Assembly: GCA_015680685.1 (NCBI GenBank)
Contig: MNCI01024892.1
Span: 419,562-483,561 of the forward strand
Length of the DNA: 64,000 nt
Direction of reading: 5' to 3'
Origin: Gnetum montanum
Taxonomy: Eukaryota; Streptophyta; Gnetopsida; Gnetales; Gnetaceae
The position numbers were made by a program, and so were the translations under genes. The notes under the pieces are model-generated. The model was not told the origin of the DNA, did not search any database, and saw only the letters and a program-made list of their open reading frames with translations. The stretch's first letter is position 1, and every line of letters begins with the position of its first letter. Of this stretch, positions 1 through 11,890 are shown one piece after another.

Positions 1-156
1 TCAAACATCAGAACATTAGCATGGACGGCACAAGATCCTTGGACCAAAGAGGAGAAGCTCCAGGCCATTCTTCAACATTGTCAACCTTCGAAGCTTGGAG
101 CACGTGACAAAGGGAAAGCACCCATGGAGGAGCCACCACCACCAGGAACTACATGA
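1..156 (+). CDS. Retroelement ORF3, C-terminal end (element E1, partial)
   Basis: An open frame enters from the left edge and ends at TGA 154-156. The last residues are Lys/Glu-rich and finish in a run of prolines. The same ending, a W-T-x-x-D-P block, a charged helix and then a Pro-rich tail, recurs at the ends of the two other complete ORF3 tails here (3518 and 27447). This identifies it as the tail of the ORF between pol and the 3' LTR in this Athila-like family. The piece has no internal stop, unlike the other copies, but it is only 51 codons. It is followed by about 150 bases of non-coding DNA, a polypurine tract and an LTR, as expected of a 3' end. Function unknown; the rest of the protein lies outside the window. 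Confidence 0.65.
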   Translation, partial: SNIRTLAWTAQDPWTKEEKLQAILQHCQPSKLGARDKGKAPMEEPPPPGTT

Positions 157-305
157 GTTCCATTTTTTGTAGTGTAGTATTTTTTCTGTGTTGTGTCTCC
201 GCACACTGCGGCATTAGTCGATTTCTTTTTCTAGTTAATAATCCCATACCTATCCACTGTGTAATCAATGAAGCTTGTTCTCCTTGTAACTTGAGGAAGT
301 GTTTT

Positions 306-323
306 TATTCAGTCGTGAGGGTA
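306..323 (+). other. Polypurine tract before LTR-1
   Basis: The sequence ATTCAGTCGTGAGGGTA lies directly before the LTR start TGACGAG. The same TCAGTCGTGNGGGTA arrangement precedes the LTRs at 24919 and 27722 and, on the minus strand, the one ending at 30892. It is therefore the likely plus-strand primer site of the upstream element E1. Confidence 0.65.
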
Positions 324-1202
324 TGACGAGATGTGATTCGTATAGGCCGCGATATCGCGTCTTCCGTACGATATCGCGTATGCGATATCGCAGTCCGTCA
401 CCATATCTATAAATAAGATGTGTCTCTCCCTTGTTTGGGATCCCCAATTAGAAGTAGCAAAGCTCTGGTAGTTTAATCCCTCCAGAGTTAGATTTTTTTC
501 CCGTGTCTGCCTATAGTGTGGTGAATGTAATTGTACGATGTCTTTATTCAAGTGTGCCATACTTGGACACGCACATGACCGACAATAAAGATCGAGATTA
601 CTTCATCATTGCAGCATTCATTTTGTCATTTATTTATTTGTTATTTATTTAATGTTATTTACTGTTTTCTCTCTCTCACCCTTAAACTCCTAGAACACGG
701 AACGAGTACGACTTGATTACGAGCATTTAAGTGTGATTGCTTGGTAGCCCAGTGGTGTAGCTAGGATCTACACTTGGTAACCCAGTGGTGTATTTGGGAT
801 CTGCGCTTGGTAATCCCAGTGGCGTACCTAGGATCTACTCTTAGCAGTCCCAATGGTAGTAGTGCATGAGGTCCAAGATGTGTACGGTTGATCAAGGAAT
901 CGGTTGCTCGTCGCACTTAGGCTAGATTAGATTTTCTTACCTTTTTCCTCCTAACTTAGCTTAGTTAATATTATTTTCCACTACCTTTAGGAGTAGCATA
1001 GATTAGGAACACATCATACACCTCATCTGGACTAAACCATACGTGACAAATGCAATACTAGTCCAGGTGGGAAGACAGCAAACTGCGACCTAAGGCTAAC
1101 TATCTAGGTGCCATAACTAGTCCATCTGCGGAGTTCGATCGGATCATGCATGCGACACTCGTTTTGTATGGTTGAGTGTAGGGGTACCTCGCCACTCATC
1201 AA
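324..1202 (+). repeat. LTR-1 (3' LTR of E1, or shared 5' LTR of E2)
   Basis: About 880 bases, starting TGACGAG after a polypurine tract and ending CACTCATCA before a degraded tRNA-Asp-like primer site. Three near-palindromes built on GCGATATCGC lie at about 347-393, upstream of a TATA box (CTATAAATA, about 406). The probable transcribed start region follows, then a poly(A)-like AATAAAG near 583. Downstream is a 33-base unit repeated three and a half times (741-865; TTGGTARCCCAGTGG core). The distal half ends with a GGTTGAGTGTAGGGGTACC block seen in every LTR of the window. It joins the ORF3 of E1 on the left and a gag/pol-deleted element on the right. Confidence 0.8.
741..865 (+). repeat. 33-bp minisatellite inside LTR-1
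   Basis: Units begin at about 741, 774 and 807, with a decayed fourth at 841. Each reads TTGGTARYCCAGTGGYGTA followed by a GGATCTRC segment. Other LTRs in the window have two diverged GGTAAYCC units at the same place, so this copy shows a local expansion. Confidence 0.75.
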
Positions 1203-1229
1203 GGCCATTGCTAGAGCATTAAATTTGCC

Positions 1230-3518
1230 AAATGTTAGAGTGAACATTGTCCATATCTCTACAAAGTTTAATATAGATGTTATGAACTTATGGCTATAGA
1301 GGGTATATGGAACAACTAAAAAGAGTATAATGGATTGTTCATAACTAAAAAGATCTATTTTAAGATAGGGACATATCACATCTTCCTAATCAAAAGACTT
1401 AATAGGAAATCCACATATGCCACTAGAGGAAGTGTCATCCTATTGGGAAAATGTTAGGTAAATATAACATACTTTTTATTTCTAGAAATACAAAGGAGGT
1501 TCGAAGAAAAGATGATATGGAAACCTACTCTTCCATTCCCTTATCTTATTAAAAAGTTATGCAAGAAGGTAGGTATTTTGGAATATACAAATGATGTTTT
1601 CCATAAAGCTCAAAATGCATCATATGCAAAAATTTCAAAGTGACTGTCACCTAAGAAAAATTAAGTAGAAAACCAACAAGCACTATGGTCGTAGCAAAGT
1701 CAACATCAACATCAAACATTCCAACCATAGGAACAGAACAAGTAGAACCTAGTAGATCAACCCTAGCTATAAAACAAGTAAGATCCAGTGTTTCGCTAAC
1801 AAAACAACTAGATTGCTAATCCTACATGAGCCATCTTTAGCAAATTGTCAAAAGAATAAGTTATGGTAGCAGGGAAGTGTCCAATATGTATCAAGTAAGA
1901 GATAATCCAAGCAGAACTATCATATCAATAGGACCCACTAGTAGTCAAGGGTCTTTGTAAGTAAGAGAAAATGATGAATGGAGACAGCAAATTTTAGGGA
2001 ACACTGCATCCTTCCAAGTGATGTTAGAAATATAAGAGGATGCCATTATTGTGGTTATGCATCACAAAAATGTAGTAGGAGTAATACAAGTAATTACAAA
2101 TTATATTAAAAAATCATTTAATATTTCTATTGTGCCACTAGTAGATATTTCTAAAACCAAAAATGTTTAAACATTGGCTAGAACATCAGGAAAAGTAATC
2201 ATATCCTGTAAAGAGCATGAAGATGCTTTGGAGGAATTGTTGCATATAGGATATATTATGTAAAATATTTTTGATATCCCCAATGATATCACTATAGTCC
2301 AATTAGAACTAATTTCTAAAAAAGGGAGACTAGTTATAGCCAAGGCAAGGATGCAACATGTTGAAAATGAAGTGCAAAGGCTATAAGAGGAATTATCTAC
2401 ATCAAGAGCTAAAAGGAAAGACCTTGCATAATATGTTACACTTGACTAGTAACTACAATTTAGAAATGATCAAATCAATCAACTCATAGCTAAGTAGACG
2501 TATATGGACATAGAAATAGAGAAGGCAATGTGGAAACACTTTAGAGTTAGAAGCCCAGAAATATGCTCATGAAAAAGTAATTACGACATTAGAAGAAGAA
2601 AATAAAAGAATTACTATAGAAAATTGTAGGTTGACAAATGTGGAAAAGGATAAGAATATGCTTAAAGAAAGCATCCATCAGTTGAGAGAACAAATTTTAA
2701 AAGTTAACCTAGATATAAGACATGGCTCAAGAAAATAGAACCCTATTAATGGAAGAAGTGCACATAGCAAGCAATAATTAGCTTTTGAAATTAGCACATG
2801 ACAAAATAAGGCCAAAAGGCATGAAAGGCTTAAGAAATACTTTAGAGACCAAGTGGGCATATATAAGCAAATCAATGAAAAAGAGCTATAGATAGCCAAA
2901 GCCAAAATTAGTTCCATCACACAACAATTACCTAATTAACAACACATCCTAAATGGTCTCACACTGGTCCACAAAGTTGAGCTAAAAAATAAGGACCTAC
3001 AAATTAAGAATTTAATAGAATACATGGGGTTAGCAAATTTGTACTATGCAAACTTGGCCAAGTTAATAGCAAACAAACTAAGAATAAAGTTAGAGAAGTA
3101 ATTGGCTACTATGTACTCCATGTATGAAAAAGAGTTTGTAGATAGAAAAGATGCATAATAAAAGCTTCACATAGCAAACTCTGAGCTTCAAGTACTTAAG
3201 ACAAGTTACTAAGATGTAGTAGCAAACTTGGCTAGAAGATTGATGAATTATCAAGAGTTATAGAAATTAGTTAAGTTTTTTAAAGTAGAATGAACATAAG
3301 TTGTAGCATGGTATGTCAAGGTTTAATGAATGTTTCCATAATTGTCATGTCCTTGGGAAGTAGCAATCCTAAAAAACATTGCCGAGGTGGCATGGACTAT
3401 GCACGATCCTAGGACATAAGAAGAGAAGTTGAGAGTACTACTAAGCAAGTATTAATTCAAGAAACCAACTAATAAAAGAATGAAGTTGATAGAGGAGGCA
3501 CCATCACCAAGAACCTAA
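1230..3518 (+). pseudogene. Retroelement ORF3 pseudogene, element E2 (gag/pol deleted)
   Basis: The region aligns along its length with ORF3 at 62400-64000 and 14040-15664. Around 1350 it matches the F-K-I-A-T-Y-H block, and near 1537-1580 the L-P-F-P-Y-L-I-K-K-L-C-K block of the N-terminal domain. From about 2300 to 3290 it is a long Lys/Glu/Leu-rich helical stretch that reads like a coiled coil. It ends at TAA 3516-3518 with the same tail as E1. Many stops and frameshifts break it. Upstream there is only about 30 bases between LTR-1 and ORF3-like sequence, so gag and pol are absent. I compare the N-terminal part to the putative plant transposon protein domain (Pfam PF20167 type) by pattern only. 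Function unknown. Confidence 0.65.
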
Positions 3519-3753
3519 GAGACTACATTCAGTTTCAATCTTGTTTTGTTGTTATTGTAAATATTTTTCATGTGTCAATTATATGCTACATGATAATTTT
3601 ATAACACCACTCAAACAAAGATGTGACATTCATAGCTAGTAGTCAGTCATGTATATATGTCATGTTATTGAGACTATGTAACTCCATCAATTTATAATGA
3701 CTCTCTCCTTTTATTTGAATTTAAGGATGATTTTTTAGTTAATCATAAGGGTA
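3519..3753 (+). other. E2 3' non-coding segment with polypurine tract
   Basis: AT-rich DNA with no gene. It ends in AATCATAAGGGTA, a weakened version of the polypurine tract found before the other LTRs. Confidence 0.5.
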
Positions 3754-4674
3754 TGATAAAACCTTTGATGTTATTGATTACAATATTATGGCTATGATAT
3801 TGTAGATGCAATATTTTAGCTCAATATATGATGTCATAAATACGATGCAATGGTCCATGGTCATGCCTATAAATATGAACCCACAATTATGTCAAAGGAT
3901 ACATTTTTTTTGCAAATCCTTAGTGAAATCCTTGCATTTTTTTGTGAACTTAAAGTTAGTTGGGAATGCGCATGGTGTGGTGAATCATAGTTGTACAACA
4001 ACTTTATTCAAGTGGATTGTTTCTTGACACATTTCATTAATATCAACAAAGATCAAGATTGTTCTTCATCATTGTGACACTGCACATAGAATAGATTTAC
4101 ATTTCAATATCATTTACTTTTACTTTGTCATTTACATTTTCTCAGTCATTTACTATATACATGTGCATTGTGATCCCTTGGGGAATAGGATTCCAAGGAG
4201 ATGTGTAGTGTGTTTACGTTTTAAGTACGAATGATCCCTTGATGAACTAGTTGCTAAGGCTACGTGACATATGTATGAGTTATGTATTTATTTATGGTTC
4301 CTTGGAGAATTGGATGCTAGGAGCCTAAGTTGATAGTGGTATTGATATTGTGATATAGTCAATCATGATAGAGTTAGATATTATGAATGTGTATATTTGT
4401 GATTAATGATGTTGGATGTGGCTTTCTCTAATATACTTAGTATGTTTGGATATATTGATCATGATGCAAGAGGCTCAAAGTTTTTCTACATCTCTTCTCT
4501 AGCATAACATCATACTTCACATCCATAATGAATGTGTAAAGACTCTGGCTCAATCATGTATTGATCTCCTTCATGTGTAGGTGATGGAGTTGGGAACTCA
4601 AGAGGCTAATAGGTTTAAGGGAGGCAATGGATTCCTTGGTTATGCATTCATGTATAATTTATTACATATTTTTA
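3754..4674 (+). repeat. LTR-2a, partial or chimeric, interrupted by E3
   Basis: It starts TGATAAAACC just after a polypurine tract. Up to about 4160 it resembles LTR-1, including a GTGGTGAAT..TTGTACAA block, CTTTATTCAAGTG and AACAAAGATCAAGATT. After that the match fades. A series of GATCCCTTGGRG-type segments (about 4170-4320) may be decayed versions of the GGTAACCC units, and no clear LTR end is seen. E3 inserted at 4680, so DNA from 28594 onward is the other side of this site. The left boundary is good; the right boundary is uncertain. Confidence 0.5.
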
Positions 4675-4679
4675 TATGT

Positions 4680-5511
4680 TGATTAATCATTCAATTAGCT
4701 ATGTCAATGTAGCCCCGTCGATGCATGCTTTGATGCATTGACGTAGTGTCATGTCACACCTATATAAATGTGTGTACCCACCACATTTATGGCACATTAA
4801 GTCAATAGCATAGATGAGTTCTTGTAGTTTTCTTCACCCAAAGTTAGAATATTTTCTAAGTACCCACAATAGGACTTCAAGGATTATATGGATCCTTATT
4901 TGAGCATCATTGTACCTAGATACTTTGATGTGATAGTAATAAAGATGAGATTCTTGGAACTCCTTACACCACTTAGAATAGATTAACGTTTATTTCCATG
5001 CACTTTATTATTCATACCCTTTATATTCATGTCCTTAGTTAATTAATGAGATTAATAATAAACACATAAGTACAACCACTTCAAACATACCACTTAATGC
5101 TTGATAATCCCAACAATGGGCTATTTGATATGCTTAGTGATAGACACTTGGTAACCTAGTAGCATTAAAACAAGTTTAGGATGCGAATGGAAAATGGACT
5201 TGGATACTTATGTTAAGATAGTTAGATTAATGATGTTTAGATAGTTAAATAGTTAATTTCCAATTAAATATCTATATTTCATACTTAGATTAAATAAATA
5301 AAATATAAACAAATATCATGTATCTTAACTTACACTTAACCATACAAAAGAGCCTACAAAAGTGAAGCTAGGAAGACAATGATCATAACTCTTATGACAC
5401 TATCTTTTTCTATGGATACACTTAGGGGCTAAGTCCATGGAATTCGACCAAATCGCTAGTGAATGCTTGTGATTCATATGGTTGAGTGAAGGGACTACTT
5501 ACTACTCATCA
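4680..5511 (+). repeat. 5' LTR of E3
   Basis: Starts TGATTAATCATT and ends CTACTCATCA, 832 bases. U3 holds diverged GTCRATG / CATTGACG repeats (about 4705-4745) before the TATA box CCTATATAAATG (4761). AATAAAGATGAG, a poly(A)-type signal, is near 4940. Two GGTAAYCC segments near 5105-5160 and the terminal GGTTGAG block follow. The partner LTR is at 27722-28588. Confidence 0.85.
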
Positions 5512-5530
5512 TTGGCACCATTGGTGCAAA
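5512..5530 (+). other. Primer binding site of E3 (tRNA-Asp type)
   Basis: TTGGCACCATTGGTGCAA directly follows the LTR end. It is a diverged form of TTGGCGCCGTTGCTAGGG, which is intact in E5 and matches the 3' end of plant tRNA-Asp used by Athila/Tat elements. Confidence 0.7.
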
Positions 5531-5649
5531 TTTAGTCTTTCTAAGTGTGCTAAATAGAAGTGATAGTATGTTCTACAAAGATGTTGTAAAATCATAAATC
5601 ACAAATCATTAAAAATATTTTAAAAAGTACTATTTTAAAAAAAACTAAT

Positions 5650-8250
5650 ATGGCTTCTTCTCATAGGGAATAATCTTCATTGCCATTCATAGGTAGATCT
5701 AATCAAAGACAGAAAGGCCCAAAGATGCAAGTACCCTAACAATTCTATGTTGTCTACACCCATCTTGATCCTTAAACGCCAGACTTCACTATTGTCCTAC
5801 ATGGGGATAAACAACTACATTGGAGGAATATGAAAGGAAACTTTGTGTTGCCTCTCAACCGATCAATTCTTGCAATGTTGATGAGCAATCTGATTTGGTA
5901 TGGCATCACTGAACTTAATGTAGAATATGAGGTCCAAGATCACCTCTACAAGGATTATCATCTCACCATTGCCCAATGGAAAAAGGATTAGCAAATGGAA
6001 GCACGCTATGAGGCTTCATAAGGCAAGACATTCCCTACCCAATTATTCTTGCAACAACACAAGGAAGATAAGGACTTCTTTTTAGGCACTTCCCAATACA
6101 TAGACTCTTCCTCTTTCTTTGATGGGGAGACCCTTAACTAATGGTTACAATAAACTATGGACAACCTTGGTGACAAGAATAGTTCTCAAGACTAGGGGTC
6201 CTTGAAAGATGATAGCAATAACTGACCACCCAAAAGCAAGAATAATCACAAACACCAAAAAAAGATAAACATCAAGAACGGGATAGGGATCGAAGAAGGG
6301 AATCTTGTAGGCACCACTCTAGTGCTGATTCTCCTTCTTCTTCATCCTCTTCATCATCCTCATTGTCTTCATTCTCCAACTTCAACAATAGAAGCAGAGG
6401 CCAAGGAAATAGAAAAAATAGTAAGGATCAAGATGGTGATGGATGACAGGATAGGGATGATCATAGATCCTAACATGACAACAGAGAGTAGGGGTAGGAA
6501 TTGCAAAAAGGGGAGGAGCACCATAGAAAGAGAAGGTACAATGGGACTCATCGTAGGCATCATGGCCATGATAGGGATCACCAAGATCATTATGACAAAA
6601 TGAAGCTCTACGAGCTACAAGGAACATGCTGAACATTTTAAAAGTTGTCAAAATCTCAACTAGACACTTAAAGGATAGTTGCATCAAATGACTAGATATG
6701 AACAATATCCCCAAATTTGAGAGGGGATATAACTCATATCCACAAAACCATTTGTAGCCCTTTCATGATGTTTGTGCCTTGCAAAATATTGAGAATGAAT
6801 GGAAAAAGCTAAAATTGTTTCCAAAGGCACCCATAAAAGAAGCTAAAAGTTGGTACCAATCCTTAGAACCAAAATCCATTCATTGATGGAGGACGATGCT
6901 GGAGCTATTTAATGAAAAATATCAAATGTACTCCTAAGTGTCTAATTTGTGTAGGGAAATCCAAGGCTAGAAGCAAGGCAATTATGAGTCCTTGGATGAG
7001 GCCCTAGGTAGGTACTACTTCCTATTTCATCAATGCCCAGGCCATGGTTACTCCCAATGGGATTAGCTACACCATATCATAGATGGACACAAAATTGAAA
7101 TAAGGAGAACCCTTAGGGTCTATAACCAAGGAAGACTTTTTGAGCTAAGGGTCCATTAGATTCAAAGGCTCATAGATCAGGTGGCCAAAGAGGAAGGAGA
7201 GCTAAAGAAATAGGAAAGTGTAGATGAGTATAATAGAGACCCTTCCATTCACAATAAGGAGGTCCATTTCTGTGAGAACGAGGAGGAGGCATCACTTGAT
7301 GAAGTGGTGCAAAGGAAAACCTTACCAATACAAAAATTGATTACTGAAATATCGGCCAAGATAGACAAGAGGTGGAACTCCTTGAATGAGAAGTTTTGAT
7401 CACTCTAAAGATTGTAGAAGAATGTAGGGACCAAGGAGGTAATCATCATGAAAGAAGGAAGAAGAAGGATGTTGCATGGGGATATCACAAAAATAAGGGT
7501 AAAGTTGCACCAGTAGAGGAGGTTGCAGATTCTGAAACTAATGATGATGGATATGCCATTTGCCAATATAACCATCCTAAGGGATGTTGCCTAGTATTGT
7601 CACACCTACAAGAATCTAGGGTGTGCTCTTTAAATCCTAGAGTAGAAAAATGAAAAGAACCTAGGAGGTTGCCTTATCCACAAGGCAATTATTGGCAATA
7701 ATTGCACCAAAAAGCATACTATCTGACTGGAGTACCACCTCAACCACAAGAGCAGTATCAATAATGGAAATAGCCACAGTTGTGGGGGATGCCACCTCCA
7801 AGGTAGTAGTACCCTTATTATCAACTAGATTCCTATGGTTACTATGTTCAATGATTGGTATCTCCACGTGACTCTTTTAGTTACACTTCTTTCCCACACC
7901 ACTATTATCCTTTAAAGTACTATAGAGCACCTTCTCCAAGGGAGGAGTCTCAATATCCTTTCTATCCTCCTCCATAGTCATCCACTCTTGCACCACCACA
8001 AACCATACCTATACTACTTTCTCCATCTATGTAAGGTGAAATACTTGTCCAACCACAACAAAGGAATACCATGAGGGTAGTGAATTTATAACTAGCTCCT
8101 CAACCAAGCGGTCCTAAACCCAATCCTCACAAAAGGTTGTTCTTCAAAACCAATAGCCCCATAAAGCCCTCTCAAAAACTTATGGCTATCAACCCTGCTA
8201 CTTCAACCTATAAAATCCCTTTTGAGAAGCCTTCAAATCAAAATGCTCCC
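5650..8250 (+). pseudogene. E3 gag pseudogene
   Basis: Starts at ATG 5650 in an M-A-S-S-S-H context matched by E4 and E6. A Lys/Glu/Arg-rich, low-complexity segment follows (about 6220-6600). The capsid-like retrotransposon gag domain lies around 6700-7200 (N-I-P-K-F-E-R-G-Y, then the K-S-W-Y-Q-S-L-E block), and a basic region precedes a zinc-knuckle relic at about 7553-7597. The knuckle reads A-x2-C-x3-H-x4-C; its first cysteine is lost, whereas E5 retains it. A Pro/Gln/Tyr-rich linker leads to protease. Stops and frameshifts throughout make it non-functional. Gag would package the element's RNA into cytoplasmic particles. Confidence 0.75.
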
Positions 8251-8255
8251 TAGTT

Positions 8256-11200
8256 ACATACTATCATGTTAATCCATGCAGTCACAGATTGGATCAAGAC
8301 TGATCACTTTCCCAACAAGAGATCTGATCTTGGGAGTCCTTTCATTTACTTACAGATCATTGAAAATGAACCATGTAATACTCTTCTAGATTTAAGTTCT
8401 AAAGTTAACTTAATTTCCCAAGAGATGTATAAAGCCTAGATCTTGTCTCCTTTAAAAAAGAGCAACATCAAACTAGAACTAGCAAACTAGTCCATCATTG
8501 TTCCTTTAGGATTAGTGAAGGACATCATGACCACCATTTGTGGATGATCCTATTTTGTCAATTTTTTAGTGATTCATGTGGAGAACTACAAGGGGGACTT
8601 TCATATCATCATGGGAAGAGTATGGTTAAGCACCATTAATGCAAGGTTGGGGATTCAAGACCTTTCCTTGGATATTTGCAAGGAAAATGAATTTGGAAAG
8701 ATAGATAAGAAGTGAGTTCCATGCATCATGTATAGTGACACAAGATGCCATTGCATGCAAAGACTATGAATGATCAAAGGTGCACCACTTCAAGCATGCA
8801 ATCAATGTGCAAAGACTACAAAAATTCAAAGGTGCCTATATGTAGTAACTAGTAAACAACAAGGTACCTAATGGCTAATAATAGATAATGAGGCTGGATC
8901 AACAATGTGCAAACTCATGTGTTGAAAGCATGGACAAATTAGAATAGCTTCATTGCTAACTCTTTGATGCAAAAAGTAAAATATATTAGGGAGAGTTGGA
9001 GATCCTTTAGACTTTCAAGTAAGAGTCCCTTGAGTTAAAGGCTCTATCAATAGGAATGGAATATGCATTCCTTAGCAATGGGAAGTTGGTAATTATCATT
9101 GTCACACTTGCTTTGGAGCAAAAAAAAAATTGTTGAAAGTTATGAATAAATGGCCAATAGCTTTCACCTTGTCATATCATGAGTTAACAGGGATTGATCC
9201 TCAAATATGCTAGCATAGAATCTACACAAACGTCTCCATCAAACCAAAAAGATAGCTACAATGATAAGTGAACCCAAAACTCAAGTAAATCATCAAGGAG
9301 AACATTGAACAACTCCTCCAAGTAGGGTTCATCTACCCAATTGTAGATAGCAAGTGAATAAGCCTACTTGTTATTATACCAAAGAAGGGAGAAAAATGGA
9401 GAGTCTGTATAGACTTTCAATTGTTGAATATGGTAACTTACAAAGACCATTTCCCATTTTCATTTGTGGACTAGGTGTTGGAAACAATTGTAAGGCATTG
9501 TTACTACAACTTTTTGGATGGTCATAATGGCTATAACCAAATCCAAATAGTTGTAGAAGACCAAGCCAAGACAACATTCACAAGTTCTTGGAAGACTTTT
9601 GCAAACAAAAAAATGTCCTTTGGCCTATGCAATGCCCCTACCACATTCCAATGGTTAGTCTTAAGCATCTTTCAACAACAAATCAGTAGTCAGGTAGAAG
9701 TCTTCATGGATGACTTCTCAACCTATGGGGCTATCTTTGAGCAAGCTTTGGATCACCTTGAGCAAGTTCTTAGAAGGTGTATGGAGACTAACCTAAGGCT
9801 AAATTGGCAGAAAAGCCACCTAATGATCTAAGAGGGCATTGTCTTAGGGCATTGAATTTCAAATAAAGGGATCAAGGTGGACTTGGAGAAAGTACAAGTC
9901 ATCTAAGAAATAACCAGATAACTAGAAATAGTAAAAGATGTGAGGTCATTCCTTTACCACACTAGTTACTATAGGTCCTTAATTGAAAACTTCTTGAAGA
10001 TTGTCAAACTAAAGGTGGAACTTACAAAGAAAGATGCATTGTTTGTTTAGACTAAGAAATGTGAAAATGCATTCCAAGAATTAAAGTAGAAACTCATGGA
10101 AACTCTAATTCTACGAGCATCAAACTAGTTCAAGACATTCCACATAATGACTAATGCATTAAATTATGCTTTTGGGATCATTCTTACATAGTTGGATGAT
10201 AAAAAATATCCATACTATATCCACTATGCAAGCAAGGGCATTGTTAGGGTAGAATTGAACTACACCACCATTGAAAATGAGCTCATGGCAATGGTGTATG
10301 CCTTAGAGAAGTTCAAGAACTATGTGCTTGGATACCAAGTTTTATCACATCAATCATAATTCTATCTGGTTCTTTATGAATAAACCAATGGTGAGCCCTC
10401 ATATCATACGGTGGCTAGTGATCCTTCAAGAGTTTGATCTAATGAGAATGTGGTTGCTGATTACTTATCTCGGTTGAGATGGAATAACAAAGAGGAAGAA
10501 GGCCTACTATCTAATCATTTTCCTAATGAACTCCTATTTGTTGATGTTGTTGATGTTTAAGATCCCAAAGAAATAAACTGGTATGATCACATTCTCTCAT
10601 ATCCATTCATACAAGAGATGCCACATGAGTGGGATAGTAAAAAGAAACAATAGTTTTGTCATCAAGCTGAGCACTTCATGGAAATCAAAGGTAACCTCTA
10701 TAAGATTTATGAAAATGACCTAGTACAATGGTATTTTCCCAATGCAAATCAACTTCAAGTTCTCCAAGATGCACACGAAGGTCCTTATGGGGGCCACTAT
10801 GTTGGGAAGAGGACGACCATTAAGATCTTCATGGTAGGGTGTTATTGGCTCACAGTCTTCAAGGATGCCCATCACTTCGTCTATTCTTGTGACAAGTATC
10901 AATATGATGAAGGGATGACCATGCAAATGGAATGGCCTTAATAGTGGATTCAACCACTAGAGCCTTTCGATCTATGAGGGACTAACTTCATGAGGTCCAT
11001 CAACCCCATGTCAAATGGAAAGGCATACATTATCATGGTAGTTGACTATTGTACCAAGTGGACTAAAGTTGCTGTTGTCATCAACTATTCATCTTCTACG
11101 GTGGCATGGTTTGTACAATAGAATGTTGTAAATAATCTTGGTATGCCATAAGTACTAATTTCAAATAATAAAACACACTTTAATAGTGCCACTTTTCGAG

Positions 11201-11890
11201 CTCATGTAACAATTAGGAGTTGAACATAAACTAACAACTCCATGTCACCTCCAAACCAATAGTCAAGTTAAGGTCAAAAATAGGAAAATTACCAAAATAC
11301 TAATATGCATAGTTAGTAAATATAGGAAGGATTGGAGTAGTAAACTCAACAATTCTCTTTGAGCTTATTGTTCAACATGAAAACTTCCTATGGAGTATTC
11401 TCCATATGAGTTAGTGTATAGGAAACTCTCAATTCTTCCCATCCAAATAGAGCTCCGTACACTTTCAATGGTCTGTGACCTTAACTTGGATCAAAGTCTA
11501 ACCCAAAGAAAAAGATTGATAAACCTTAACACACTAGAAAAAAATATATTATTGGCCCTATCATTGAATGAAGTGCACAAGGCACACAGTAAATAACATC
11601 ATGACCTTAGAATATGGAAAGTGAAATTTCAACAAGGAGATAAGGTGCTCTATTGGAACACCATGCATGTACCTTAATGTATGAAATTTCAAACACTATG
11701 GAAGGGCCCTTAAATTATACATGAAATTTTTCCATTTGGGACCATGATGATTTACCATCTTGCCAACCCAAACAAAATGTTATTAGTCAATATGCAACAA
11801 ATTAAACCTTCCTTAGAGAAAAGGACAACCAATGGTAATAGTACCTTAACTAATGATCAAGCATGCTCAATCTTTTGGATCTCTCCCTTC
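8256..11890 (+). pseudogene. E3 pol pseudogene (protease, RT, RNase H, integrase)
   Basis: Domains in order: retropepsin-like protease near 8265-8770, with the D-S/L-x-S-x-V-N-L-I site broken; reverse transcriptase near 9290-10010, with V-P-K-K-like, F-G-L-C-N-A-P and the catalytic F-M-D-D at 9703-9714; RNase H near 10030-10480, ending in the A-D-Y-L-S-R-L block; integrase near 10570-11830. In the integrase, the HHCC finger has one Cys replaced by Tyr. The first catalytic Asp reads Asn, the second (11164-11166) reads Asn, and the Glu position reads Lys. A C-terminal G-D-K-V-L-Y-W block ends the protein. Multiple stops, mainly TAG, break the frame. The longest open RT piece is 9475-9831. Confidence 0.8.

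Noticed and set aside
741-865. CRISPR-like array
   Set aside because: Adjoining 33-base units without unique spacers; it is a minisatellite inside a plant LTR.
6322-6603. Met/Ile-rich 93-residue frame
   Set aside because: It lies in a low-complexity purine-rich part of E3 gag and is out of frame with the gag homology.
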